Assembly: GCA_937901895.1 (NCBI GenBank)
Contig: CALGTD010000009.1
Span: 1-48,471 of the forward strand
Length of the DNA: 48,471 bases
From: an uncultured Spartobacteria bacterium
Lineage (GTDB): Bacteria > Verrucomicrobiota > Verrucomicrobiia > Chthoniobacterales > JAATET01
Direction: 5' to 3'
The first letter of the stretch is position 1, and every line of letters starts with the position of its first letter. Position numbers and translations under genes: made by a program. Below, piece by piece: positions 8,464 to 16,492 of the stretch. Below the pieces are notes generated by a model. It saw only the letters and a program-made list of their open reading frames with translations, ran no database searches and had not been told where the DNA came from.

Positions 8464-8853
8464 ATGGCGCGCAAACCCACATCTTCCGGACGCGGGCGCA
8501 AGGCGGACGACCCCTTGCTGGCCGAGCAGCGCCGGCTGCTCGAGGCGCAGGAGGCGTTGATCCGTGAGCAGGAGCGCGCGCGTCGGGTGCTCGAAGAGGC
8601 TCCCAAGAAGCTCAAGCAGATCAAGCAGCGTCAGCGCGATCCGATCCGGCTGAATCTGAATCCCGGCCGGCCTGCGCAGAAGACGTTCGGACTGCCGCAC
8701 GATAAATTCCGCACGGTGGACGCGGGCGAACCGCGACGGCCCCGCAAGCGAAAAGCCGAGCGGAATCTCGCGCGGCTGCAGTTCGTCGTTCTGTGCGTGA
8801 TTCTCGCGATCATCGTGCTGGCTCTCTGGTCGGCGATTCCGGTTTCCAAATGA
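8464..8853 (+). CDS. Small C-terminally anchored basic coiled-coil protein
   Basis: A 129-residue hypothetical protein. A short charged helix rich in Glu, Arg and Gln (about 18-60) is followed by a very basic region (EPRRPRKRKAERN) and one C-terminal transmembrane helix (QFVVLCVILAIIVLALWSAI, about 105-124). It follows the preceding coiled-coil gene by 10 bp in the same direction and shares its layout: cytoplasmic coil, then membrane anchor, but with opposite charge. The acidic first protein and this basic one could pair. No family is recognised and no function is claimed. Confidence 0.72.
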   Translation: MARKPTSSGRGRKADDPLLAEQRRLLEAQEALIREQERARRVLEEAPKKLKQIKQRQRDPIRLNLNPGRPAQKTFGLPHDKFRTVDAGEPRRPRKRKAERNLARLQFVVLCVILAIIVLALWSAIPVSK

Positions 8854-8919
8854 CGCGTGTCAGGCCGGGTGGAAGTCTTCGTTTGCACAGGGGCGTCTTT
8901 TTCGTAGCCTGCGCGGTCA

Positions 8920-9942
8920 ATGTCTGAAGCCGTGAAGACGCGTAGTGCGCCCGTGCAAGGGGAGGGGCGTGAGCTTGTCCGCGCCTACCGCATCATGCTG
9001 CTGGCGCGGGTGCTGGAGGAAAAACTCGCGGCACTCTATCGCGCCGGAAGAATCAAGGGTGGTGTATTTCTGGGGCGAGGCCAGGAGGCGCTGAGCGTCT
9101 CGGTGGGAATTCATCTGCGCAAGGGCGACATCTTTGCGCCGCTCATTCGCGACCAGGCGGGGCGCATGGCGTTTGGGGATACGGTCCTCGACACATTGCG
9201 CACGTATCTGGGGTCCGCGCTGGGTTCGATGCGCGGCCGGGACGGAAACATCCACCGTGGTCGGCCGCGCGAGGGCTATTACGCGATGATCAGCCATCTG
9301 GGCGCCATGCTGCCACTCGTGGCCGGAGGATTGCTCGCCCGACGCTTCCGCGGAGAGAGCGGGGTGGTGGGGGCTACGTGCATTGGCGACGGAGGAACGT
9401 CGACGGGAGCATTCCACGAGGGGCTCAATGCCGCAGCCGTTGAAAAGCTGCCGCTTGTGGTTGTCGTGGCCAACAACCAGTTCGCCTATTCCACACCGAC
9501 GAGCCGTCAATATGCATGTGCGGATCTGGTTGACCGGGCGGCGGGCTATGGTGTCGCCGGGCACAAGGTGGATGGCACGGATTTTCTCGAGTGCATGCGC
9601 GTGGTTGGCGGCGCCATCGCGGCAGCCCGCTCCGGCAACGGACCCCAGCTTATTGTCGCCGATTTACTGCGTCTCGTGGGGCATGGGGAGCACGACGATG
9701 CGAAATACGTCAGCGAGGAGCTGAAGACCTCGCATCTCGGTCGGGACTGTCTCGTTGTCGCCGGCGAGCAGCTTCTCGAGGCCGGGGTGGTTACCGCGGA
9801 GGAGCTGAAGGTATGGCGCGACGAGGCGCAGGAGGAAGTGGACGACACCGCCGCGCGCGTGATGCGTGAACCGGAGCCGGATCCCGCCGACGAGGAGTGG
9901 CGCGCGATCAGCAGTGAATTTCTGGAGGATTTCCGCGGATGA
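8920..9942 (+). CDS. pdhA: 2-oxoacid (pyruvate-type) dehydrogenase E1 alpha subunit
   Basis: A 340-residue thiamine-diphosphate-dependent E1 alpha chain. The TPP-binding motif runs from G156-D157-G158 in IGDGGTSTGAFHEG to N185-N186 in VVANNQFAY, the normal spacing. With E1 beta it decarboxylates a 2-oxoacid and reductively acylates the lipoyl group of E2. The most likely substrate is pyruvate; branched-chain oxoacid and acetoin dehydrogenases have the same heterotetrameric E1 and cannot be excluded from sequence alone. The stop overlaps the next ATG by ATGA, indicating translational coupling with E1 beta. An imperfect GACGC/GCGTC hairpin followed by TTTTT sits just upstream (8857-8905) and may separate this operon from the preceding pair. 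Confidence 0.9.
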   Translation: MSEAVKTRSAPVQGEGRELVRAYRIMLLARVLEEKLAALYRAGRIKGGVFLGRGQEALSVSVGIHLRKGDIFAPLIRDQAGRMAFGDTVLDTLRTYLGSALGSMRGRDGNIHRGRPREGYYAMISHLGAMLPLVAGGLLARRFRGESGVVGATCIGDGGTSTGAFHEGLNAAAVEKLPLVVVVANNQFAYSTPTSRQYACADLVDRAAGYGVAGHKVDGTDFLECMRVVGGAIAAARSGNGPQLIVADLLRLVGHGEHDDAKYVSEELKTSHLGRDCLVVAGEQLLEAGVVTAEELKVWRDEAQEEVDDTAARVMREPEPDPADEEWRAISSEFLEDFRG

Positions 9943-10904
9943 ACGTGACGTATCTCGAGGCGATCCGGAGGGCGCAGGAGAAGGCGCTGGCTGACGATCC
10001 CCGCGTCTTCATCTACGGGCAGGATGTCGGGGCGTTCGGAGGCGCGTTCAAGGCGACCAAGGGGCTTGCCGAGAAATTTCCCGGCCGGGTGCTCGACGCG
10101 ACGTTGTCGGAGGATGCGATCGTCGGCATTGCCATTGGCGCCGCGATCGAGGGGGCGAGGCCGATCGTCGAGATGCAGTTTGCGGATTTTTCGACCTGTG
10201 GCCTCAACCAGATCGTGAATCAGGCGGCGACCCTCTACTACCGGACCGGTGTTTCCTGTCCGATCGTGGTGCGTCTCCCCTCGGGGGGCACGGCGGGTGG
10301 CGGTCCGTTTCACAGCCAGAGCATGGAGGCGCTCTACGCGCACTATCCCGGCACGATCGTGCTCACGCCGGCCACTGTGGAAGACGCCTACAGCATGCTT
10401 CTGGCGGCGGTCGAGATCGAGGACCCCGTGCTCTTCTGCGAGCACAAGTTTCTCTACAACCACCTCAAGGCTGACGCCCTTCCGACCGATGCGCTTCCGA
10501 TCGGCAAGGCACGCATTGCCCGGCCCGGGCGCGATGCGACCATCGTCACCTACAGTGCGATGCTGCATGAATCGCTTGCCGCCGCGAAGGAGCTTGCTGG
10601 CGACGGCTTCGAAGTCGAGGTCGTCGATCTTCGCAGCGTGAAGCCGCTCGATACGGACACCGTGCTTGCCTCCGTCGCGCGCACGGGACGCCTGCTTTGC
10701 GTGAGTGAGGCGTGGCCGTGGGGAGGGGTTTGCGCGGAAGTCGTGGCGCGTGTGACCGCGGAGGGGTTTGGTTTGCTGGATGCTCCGCCGCAGCGACTTA
10801 ACGCGAAGGACACGCCCATCCCTTATCATCCGGCGCTTTGGGGCACGCATCGACCGACCGCGACCGCCATCGCCGACGCGACACGCAGGCTCCTCGAAAT
10901 CTAA
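9939..10904 (+). CDS. pdhB: 2-oxoacid (pyruvate-type) dehydrogenase E1 beta subunit
   Basis: A 321-residue E1 beta chain. It has the N-terminal transketolase pyrimidine-binding domain (YLEAIRRAQEKALADDPRVF, QDVGAFGGAF, LSEDAIVGIAIGAA) and the C-terminal transketolase domain (IVTYSAMLHESLAA, VEVVDLRSVKPLD, LLCVSEAWPWGGV). It completes the alpha2beta2 E1 with the preceding gene, contributing half of the cofactor site. The start overlaps the pdhA stop (ATGA), and a GGAGG lies about 10 bases before it inside pdhA. The E2 gene begins 14 bases after its stop. Confidence 0.92.
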   Translation: MNVTYLEAIRRAQEKALADDPRVFIYGQDVGAFGGAFKATKGLAEKFPGRVLDATLSEDAIVGIAIGAAIEGARPIVEMQFADFSTCGLNQIVNQAATLYYRTGVSCPIVVRLPSGGTAGGGPFHSQSMEALYAHYPGTIVLTPATVEDAYSMLLAAVEIEDPVLFCEHKFLYNHLKADALPTDALPIGKARIARPGRDATIVTYSAMLHESLAAAKELAGDGFEVEVVDLRSVKPLDTDTVLASVARTGRLLCVSEAWPWGGVCAEVVARVTAEGFGLLDAPPQRLNAKDTPIPYHPALWGTHRPTATAIADATRRLLEI

Positions 10905-10918
10905 ACCCCGCATCCGAC

Positions 10919-12100
10919 ATGCCACTCGTTCCGATCATTATGCCGCAGCTCGGGGAGGCCATTGCCGAGGCCACCATCGTTCGCATTATTGTCCCGACCG
11001 GAAGTCCGGTTGAAGCGGACGCCGACATCCTCGAGGTCGAAACGAACAAGGCGGTGATGGGGGTCACGGCGACCTGCACTGGAACGATCACCGAGATCGT
11101 GGCGGAGGTGGACAAGAGTTACCCCGTGGGGGCGACGCTCGGATACATCGAGGTGGATGAGGCGGAGGCGAAGCGCCTCGGAATTTCCACCGAGCCCAAG
11201 CCGGTTCCCGTCAAGGAGCCCAAAAAGACGGCAGCCGCCTCGACGAAGGTGGAGCCGACGGTAACCGGTCTGCCGGTGCCCGCCCACGCGGGAGGCGCGA
11301 GTTTTCTTTCGCCACGGATGAAGGCCCGCATGGCTGAACTCGGCATGCATGCGGCGGATCTTGCCGGTGTGGCCGGAAGCGGAGCGGGCGGCCGCGTGAC
11401 GATCGACGATCTCGAGCGCTTCCTCGAGGATATTGAGCGCAACAGGATCACTCCCGCCTCGTCGATGCGCGTTGCCGTGGCCGACGCCATGCGGCGAAGC
11501 TGGACGCGCCCCCTGGCGACCGTCGTGCTGCCCATTGCGCTCGACAAAATGCTCGTGCACCGCAAGGCGCAGCCGGTGAAGCCCGGTCCGGCGCTCTACA
11601 GCCTGAGGGCGCTTGCGATTGCCCTGGGCGAAAACTCCGCGCCCGCAGGACGTCTGATCGGTGAGAAAATCGTGCATCCCCGGTCGGTGGACATTGGCTT
11701 TGCCGTTGAGGCCGAGGACGGCGTGCTCGTCCCGGTGATCCGCAACGCCGACCAGGTCCGTCTTGCGGATCTCGTGGAACGCTACAATCACCTGGTCAGT
11801 CTGGCTCGCCAGCGCCGGCTTCCCCTTCGGGATACGGGTGGCTCGATCGCAACGGTGACGAATTACGGGACCTTTGGACTGACGCTCGCCACGCCTATTC
11901 CGCTCCCCGAGCAGACGCTTCTTCTGGGAATGGGTGCCGGTGAGATCGTTCCCCGCTGGGACCCGGAACAGAAAAAATTTGTGCCCGTGACGGAGGCGGC
12001 GTTTACCCTGAGCTTCGACCACCGGGTTCTTGACGGCGGTGCCGCCGGTCGCCTGCTCAATCGGGTGGCTGAGCTCTTGAACGCGCCCGAACAGCTGTAG
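10919..12100 (+). CDS. pdhC: Dihydrolipoamide acyltransferase E2
   Basis: A 393-residue E2 core. One lipoyl domain (1-80) has the modified lysine K44 in ETNKAVMG. A linker with Lys, Pro and Thr leads to a peripheral-subunit-binding domain (about 120-165, FLSPRMKARMAELG ... GAGGRVTIDDL). The catalytic domain ends with H368-RVL-D372-G in SFDHRVLDGG, the chloramphenicol-acetyltransferase-like active site. The catalytic domain is somewhat short and diverged at its start, but the key residues are kept. ATG 10919 starts precisely at the lipoyl domain; an upstream in-frame extension to 10838 overlaps pdhB and is not used. No lipoamide dehydrogenase (E3) gene follows, so E3 must be encoded elsewhere. 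Confidence 0.9.
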   Translation: MPLVPIIMPQLGEAIAEATIVRIIVPTGSPVEADADILEVETNKAVMGVTATCTGTITEIVAEVDKSYPVGATLGYIEVDEAEAKRLGISTEPKPVPVKEPKKTAAASTKVEPTVTGLPVPAHAGGASFLSPRMKARMAELGMHAADLAGVAGSGAGGRVTIDDLERFLEDIERNRITPASSMRVAVADAMRRSWTRPLATVVLPIALDKMLVHRKAQPVKPGPALYSLRALAIALGENSAPAGRLIGEKIVHPRSVDIGFAVEAEDGVLVPVIRNADQVRLADLVERYNHLVSLARQRRLPLRDTGGSIATVTNYGTFGLTLATPIPLPEQTLLLGMGAGEIVPRWDPEQKKFVPVTEAAFTLSFDHRVLDGGAAGRLLNRVAELLNAPEQL

Positions 12101-12161
12101 GCGGATTCCCGGTCCCACCGGTCTTTCCGTCGGGGATTCCTCGACCAGAAGCATGGCGTTT

Positions 12162-12188
12162 TTGACAACTGTTTATCCGTTGTAAAAA
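12162..12188 (+). promoter_or_regulatory. Candidate promoter of the cellulose operon
   Basis: A perfect TTGACA at 12162-12167 is followed after 15 bp by TAAAAA (12183-12188), in the only substantial gap between the dehydrogenase operon and bcsA. The spacer is short and the -10 is imperfect, so this is tentative. The spacer also holds an ACAAC/GTTGT inverted repeat (12165-12183 region) that could be an operator. Confidence 0.35.
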
Positions 12189-12197
12189 AAAGAACAT

Positions 12198-12291
12198 GCA
12201 CCTTTGCAAGGAGTGTGCTACGAAGGTGGCCTATGATTGCCTGGGCCACAGTTTGCATCCCTGAGGAGGAGGTTACCCTGTCGTGCCAGGG
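12198..12291 (+). promoter_or_regulatory. Structured 5' leader of the bcs operon
   Basis: Three local hairpins follow the candidate promoter: CCTT-TGC-AAGG (12201-12211), GTGGCC/GGCCAC (12226-12231 with 12244-12249, 12-base loop) and CCCTG/CAGGG (12276-12280 with 12287-12291, 6-base loop). Between the second and third lies a strong Shine-Dalgarno-like GAGGAGGAGG (12263-12272), which is too far from the bcsA ATG at 12315 to serve it directly. The layout suggests leader-based control of bcsA. It does not match the conserved cores of the c-di-GMP riboswitches that I know. Confidence 0.4.
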
Positions 12292-12327
12292 AAATTGTTG
12301 CCCGAGAGAGTAGCATGGCGTTGGTGA
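12283..12327 (+). CDS. Possible 14-codon leader peptide overlapping the bcsA start
   Basis: A GTG at 12283 lies 10 bases after GAGGAGGAGG and opens a short frame reading MPGKLLPERVAWRW that stops at TGA 12325-12327, just past the bcsA ATG (12315) in a different frame. The GTG sits in the loop of the CCCTG/CAGGG hairpin. Ribosomes finishing this frame would terminate on top of the bcsA start and could reinitiate there. This is a proposal from spacing only; no protein evidence exists here. Confidence 0.3.
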   Translation: MPGKLLPERVAWRW

Positions 12328-14579
12328 CGCGCACGGTGCGAAAGAGGAAGGCGCCCTGGAACGTGCGCATGCTCGGCCTTGTTTGGGTCGGTGCCTTGAT
12401 CATTGCGCTTTACCTGCTGTCGGCACTGACCGATTTCCGGGACCAGATTGTCGTCGGAGGGATTCTGGTTGCCCTGATGTTCGTGACCCGGTTCAAACCG
12501 GAGAACCGGTTTCTGCGATTGTGCTTTTTCATGGCCACGACGTTCCTCGTCGGGCGCTACCTCCTCTGGCGGACGCTCTACACCGTGGAATTCACGGACT
12601 GGGTGAGCTTTTCCTGCGCCGTCGCGTTGTATCTCGCCGAGCTCTACGGCATGGCCATCCTGTTGTTCGGGTTGTTCGTGAATGTGAATCCGATCACGCG
12701 CCGACCGCCGCCGCTTCCCGAGGATCCCGAGGATCCCGAGGATCCCGAGGAACTGCCCAGGGTGGATGTGTTCGTTCCCTCCTACAACGAGGATTCCGAG
12801 CTTCTGGAGGTCACGCTGCTGGCTGCGCAGTCGATGGAGTATCCCGCCTCAAAGTTGAAGGTCTTCCTCCTTGATGACGGCGGGACCGATCAGAAATGCA
12901 CCACCGGCTCTCCCGAGGCGCAGGCGGCGGCGAGGAAGCGGCGGGAAACGCTGCAGGCGCTGTGCCGGGAAATTGGGGTCGAGTATCGAACGCGGGAAAA
13001 AAACGTTCACGCAAAGGCCGGCAACCTCAACGCCGCCTTCCAGGATACGACCGGGGACCTCGTGATGGTGATCGATGCCGATCACGTCCCGACCCGGGAT
13101 TTCCTCCAGAACACGGTCGGCTTTTTTGCCGAGGACGAAAAACTCTTCCTCGTCCAGACGCCCCACTTCTTCCGGAATCCGGACCCGATCGAGAAGAACC
13201 TCGACACCTTCCACCAGATGCCGAGCGAGAACGAAATGTTCTATCGCGTCATCCAGAAGGGGCTCGATTTCTGGAATGCCTCGTTCTTCTGCGGTTCCGG
13301 CGCTCTGCTCCGGCGCAGCTGCCTGGAAGCGACGGGTGGCTTCTCCGGCGAGACCATCACCGAGGATTGCGAGACCGCGGTGACGCTGCACGCCCGCGGA
13401 TTCAACAGCGTTTACGTTGACCGGCCGATGCTCTCCGGCCTCTCGCCGGAGACAATGGGCGGATTCATCAGCCAGCGCATCCGTTGGGCGCAGGGGATGA
13501 CCCAGATTTTCCGGCTGAAGTTTCCGCTGTTCATGCGCGGACTTACGCTGCCGCAGCGCATCTGCTACACGAACACCTGCATCTTCTGGTTTTTTCCGTT
13601 CGCGCGCATCGTCTATCTCCTCGCGCCGATGGCGTTCATCTTTTTTGGACTCAAGATCTACGCTGCGAACTGGCAGACGTTCCTCTCCTACGGTGTGCCT
13701 TATCTCGTCGCCGTCTTCACCGCATCGAACTATCTCTACGGCAAGGTTCGCTGGGCATTTGTTTCCGAAATCTACGAGCTGATCCAGTCGGTCTACACCC
13801 TCCCTGCGATCGTCCAGGCGCTCGTGCGCCCACGAAATGCGACGTTCAAGGTGACTCCGAAAGGGGAGCACCTTCAGAGCGACTTCATCTCTCCGCTCGC
13901 CAAGCCGTTTTACCTGCTCGCGATCCTGACCTGCTCGCTCATTGTCGCGGCGATTTACCGGCTCGTGCATTCGCCGGAGGACCTCTATCCCGCCGCGATC
14001 ACGCTTTTCTGGAGTTGCGTGAATATCGTGCTGCTGCTCGCGGTGCTCGGCGCCATGCTCGAGAAACGCCAGCTCCGGCAGACACCGCGCATGCCCATCC
14101 TGCGGCCGGCACGACTGCTTGCCGGTGGACATTCCCTTCCGTGCAAGATCACCGACATGTCGCTCGGCGGCTGCCTGCTGCGTTTTTCCACGCTCAATCC
14201 CAAGCTGCTCCGCGGGGTTGCCGAGGTGACCCTGGAGATCGATACGGGCGTCGACGGCCAGCCGCTGGTGTGCCGGGCCATCCCGCGAAATGTCCGGGAG
14301 GATTCCGAAGAGGGAGGGTATTGCGTCGGACTCGAGTTCGACCACCAGACGGTGGAGGAAAAACGCGCGAAGGTGATGCTCTCCAATGGCCAGAGCCTCG
14401 CGTGGACCGACTTCCAGCGTCGCCGGGAGTCCCGACTCGGCGTCTTGGGCAGCTTCATCGTCATTTTCTACATCGGCGGGAAGTTCTTCCTCGCGCATCT
14501 CGCATTCGCGCTTTCGAACCTTGGCAGCATGATCACCGGCGAGGGACGGAAACGACGGACGCAATGGGCCGACTCATGA
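12315..14579 (+). CDS. bcsA: Cellulose synthase catalytic subunit
   Basis: A 754-residue family 2 glycosyltransferase that polymerises UDP-glucose into beta-1,4-glucan and extrudes it across the inner membrane. N-terminal helices are followed by the GT domain with D187-D188 (LDDGG), D254-A-D256 (DADH), the TED motif ending at D351 and Q387-RIRW, then further helices and a C-terminal PilZ domain with R588-QTP-R592 and D614-x-S616-x-x-G619, so c-di-GMP activation is expected. The start is ATG 12315; an extension to TTG 12237 reads through the leader and is not used. Between the N-terminal helices and the GT domain is a PED tandem repeat (residues 135-146). The stop overlaps bcsB by ATGA. Confidence 0.93.
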   Translation: MALVTRTVRKRKAPWNVRMLGLVWVGALIIALYLLSALTDFRDQIVVGGILVALMFVTRFKPENRFLRLCFFMATTFLVGRYLLWRTLYTVEFTDWVSFSCAVALYLAELYGMAILLFGLFVNVNPITRRPPPLPEDPEDPEDPEELPRVDVFVPSYNEDSELLEVTLLAAQSMEYPASKLKVFLLDDGGTDQKCTTGSPEAQAAARKRRETLQALCREIGVEYRTREKNVHAKAGNLNAAFQDTTGDLVMVIDADHVPTRDFLQNTVGFFAEDEKLFLVQTPHFFRNPDPIEKNLDTFHQMPSENEMFYRVIQKGLDFWNASFFCGSGALLRRSCLEATGGFSGETITEDCETAVTLHARGFNSVYVDRPMLSGLSPETMGGFISQRIRWAQGMTQIFRLKFPLFMRGLTLPQRICYTNTCIFWFFPFARIVYLLAPMAFIFFGLKIYAANWQTFLSYGVPYLVAVFTASNYLYGKVRWAFVSEIYELIQSVYTLPAIVQALVRPRNATFKVTPKGEHLQSDFISPLAKPFYLLAILTCSLIVAAIYRLVHSPEDLYPAAITLFWSCVNIVLLLAVLGAMLEKRQLRQTPRMPILRPARLLAGGHSLPCKITDMSLGGCLLRFSTLNPKLLRGVAEVTLEIDTGVDGQPLVCRAIPRNVREDSEEGGYCVGLEFDHQTVEEKRAKVMLSNGQSLAWTDFQRRRESRLGVLGSFIVIFYIGGKFFLAHLAFALSNLGSMITGEGRKRRTQWADS
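12717..12752 (+). repeat. 9-bp tandem repeat inside bcsA (Pro-Glu-Asp)n
   Basis: Three perfect copies of CCCGAGGAT and a fourth ending in A (CCCGAGGAA) encode PEDPEDPEDPEE, residues 135-146 of BcsA, in the cytoplasmic loop before the glycosyltransferase domain. The unit is a multiple of three, so slippage would change linker length without breaking the frame. Confidence 0.85.
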
Positions 14580-16492
14580 CCGCTCGAGTTTCGATCCTGC
14601 TGCCCGCCGTGGCGTGCTTGTTTGTGCCGGGCGTCTCCCTCGCCCAGCAGAGGACGATTCCCGTGCCTGCGCTCGGTGCGCCGGTTTCCCGTCCCACGCC
14701 GGCGCCAGCGCCAGCGCCTTCACCGGTGCCGGTGGCCGCGCCCGCCGAGTCGACCGGGCTGCCGACCTTGCGTGATCTGGAGTCACTGCTCGTTGCGGGA
14801 CAGGACCCGCTGTGCGTGACGCTCGTCTTTCCGGATGTGCAGGAACTCGACACTCCGCAACTGGTCCGCGGAGCCGCGGTAGCGCAGTCGCTCGCATTGC
14901 GGGGCGGCGACCGCCCGATGATTTTCTCCTCGGCCCGGCAGCCGCAGGACGGCGCATTCAACGTATTCATCGGCGACCTTGCCGCCTTGAGACTTTATGT
15001 GCCGCAGGAGGTGGCCGCACGGACCTCGCACGGACTGCTCCGGCTGCAGCCCCAGTTTGGATCGCAGCCTGCGCTCGTGATCTCCGGCGTTTCGCAGACC
15101 GCCGTGGACGAGGCGATCCTCGCCCTTGGCTTCGCGAACGAAAAACTGCCCGCTTCCGCTGACGCCTTCATCCGGGAGGTGCAGCTTCCCGCGAGCCCTC
15201 CGTTCATGCGGCGGACGCCGATCTTTCCCGGCTCGACGCGCACGTTTCAGGACATGCTCAAGAACGACCCCGGCGCGCTCCGGCTCGGCGAGGACGGGGC
15301 GATCGGGATGAACCTGTTTTTCTCCGCGATGGTCGGGATTCCCACCGACGCCAGCATCCAGATCGACCTTCATTTCCTGCTGCGCCAGCGCGCGTTCATG
15401 GGCTCGAACGGACTCGGCATCCTGCTCAATGGAGAACCGGCGACCGACCTCCCGGCGGCGGACATCTCCGCGGCGCAGACCGGGGGATCGGCCGGTGTGA
15501 TCTCGATCCCGGTGAACCGGTTCCTGCCGGGGCGCAACGAGATTGTGTTCCAGCCGGACGGGATGGTCGGCCAAATCGCGACGCCGGACACGTTCGCGAT
15601 CTACGGCGATTCCGCAGTCGTTTTCCCGAGGGTCGATGGGAACGTTCCGCTCCCCGATCTTCGCACGACGACGCGCACGCTCTTCCCGCTGGTGGGGCAG
15701 CCCGACGGATCGGAGATCTGCGTGTTTGTCGGTTCGCGGAGCCCGGAGGCGATCCATGCCGCGTGGACGTTCCTCGCAAAGCTCGCTCAGATGGCGAACA
15801 CCCTGCTCTACCGCGCCTCGATCGGATTCGACCGCCTCGATCCCCGGATGCACCAGATCGTGATCGCCCCGTCCGAGGCGCTGCCGGGCGAATACCGCGG
15901 CAGCATCGCCGAGGGCTGGCTCGACGATACGCCCCAGGAGAGCGGGAACATCGAGGCGTCGATGCCGGATCGCGTGCCGTCCAAGAACCTGCAATACGTT
16001 CTCCAGACCCAGATGCAACGGCTGTTCCCCACGCCGACCCCGACTCCGGAACCCGAGCCCGACGGGGACGAGCGGCGCACTTCTGATCTCCGCAGCGCCT
16101 GTCTGGCGAGCATGCCGAACCCGGACGCAAAAGGCCGCTGGGCGCTCATCCTAAGTGCGCTGGATCCGTCCACCCTCGAAAAACGGACGCAGGAACTCGT
16201 GCGGCCGGAATTTTGGGATCGCATCGCGGGCGTTGCGATATTGTGGAATGCCGACCCCGAGACCATGCACCACTTCGTGCCGGGCGGGGAGGTTCAGACC
16301 GAGGAGTTGGTGCTCGCCGATCGAGAGGTTCGTTTGCCGTTTGGCGAACGCATGAGCCGCAATGTGTGGGCGGTGCTCTGCGGGGCGATGTTCGTCCTGC
16401 TCGTCCTGCTCAGTATGAAACTGCTCCGGTATTACGACACCGACGTCGAAGGCCGGAAGCGCAAGCCGCTGTTTGAAAATGAGCCGCGTTGA
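14576..16492 (+). CDS. bcsB: Cellulose synthase periplasmic subunit BcsB
   Basis: A 638-residue BcsB family protein. A signal peptide (residues 1 to about 22, ending SLAQ) is followed by a Pro/Ala-rich linker (about 36-54), then the paired carbohydrate-binding and flavodoxin-like domains of BcsB (for example LPDLRTTTRTLFPL and VFVGSRSPEAIHAAW), and one C-terminal transmembrane helix (VWAVLCGAMFVLLVLLSM) that packs on BcsA in the known complex. It is shorter than E. coli BcsB (779). It guides the nascent glucan through the periplasm. The start ATG 14576 overlaps the bcsA stop (ATGA), and the end overlaps bcsZ. An ATG at 14564 would add four residues. Confidence 0.88.
   Translation: MTARVSILLPAVACLFVPGVSLAQQRTIPVPALGAPVSRPTPAPAPAPSPVPVAAPAESTGLPTLRDLESLLVAGQDPLCVTLVFPDVQELDTPQLVRGAAVAQSLALRGGDRPMIFSSARQPQDGAFNVFIGDLAALRLYVPQEVAARTSHGLLRLQPQFGSQPALVISGVSQTAVDEAILALGFANEKLPASADAFIREVQLPASPPFMRRTPIFPGSTRTFQDMLKNDPGALRLGEDGAIGMNLFFSAMVGIPTDASIQIDLHFLLRQRAFMGSNGLGILLNGEPATDLPAADISAAQTGGSAGVISIPVNRFLPGRNEIVFQPDGMVGQIATPDTFAIYGDSAVVFPRVDGNVPLPDLRTTTRTLFPLVGQPDGSEICVFVGSRSPEAIHAAWTFLAKLAQMANTLLYRASIGFDRLDPRMHQIVIAPSEALPGEYRGSIAEGWLDDTPQESGNIEASMPDRVPSKNLQYVLQTQMQRLFPTPTPTPEPEPDGDERRTSDLRSACLASMPNPDAKGRWALILSALDPSTLEKRTQELVRPEFWDRIAGVAILWNADPETMHHFVPGGEVQTEELVLADREVRLPFGERMSRNVWAVLCGAMFVLLVLLSMKLLRYYDTDVEGRKRKPLFENEPR

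Noticed and set aside
12198..12291. c-di-GMP riboswitch before bcsA
   Set aside because: The conserved GEMM core segments and tetraloop-receptor pattern are not visible; only generic hairpins are.
13484..14575. N-terminal extension of the bcsB frame through bcsA
   Set aside because: It runs out of frame through the bcsA catalytic and PilZ regions; the signal peptide starts at ATG 14576.
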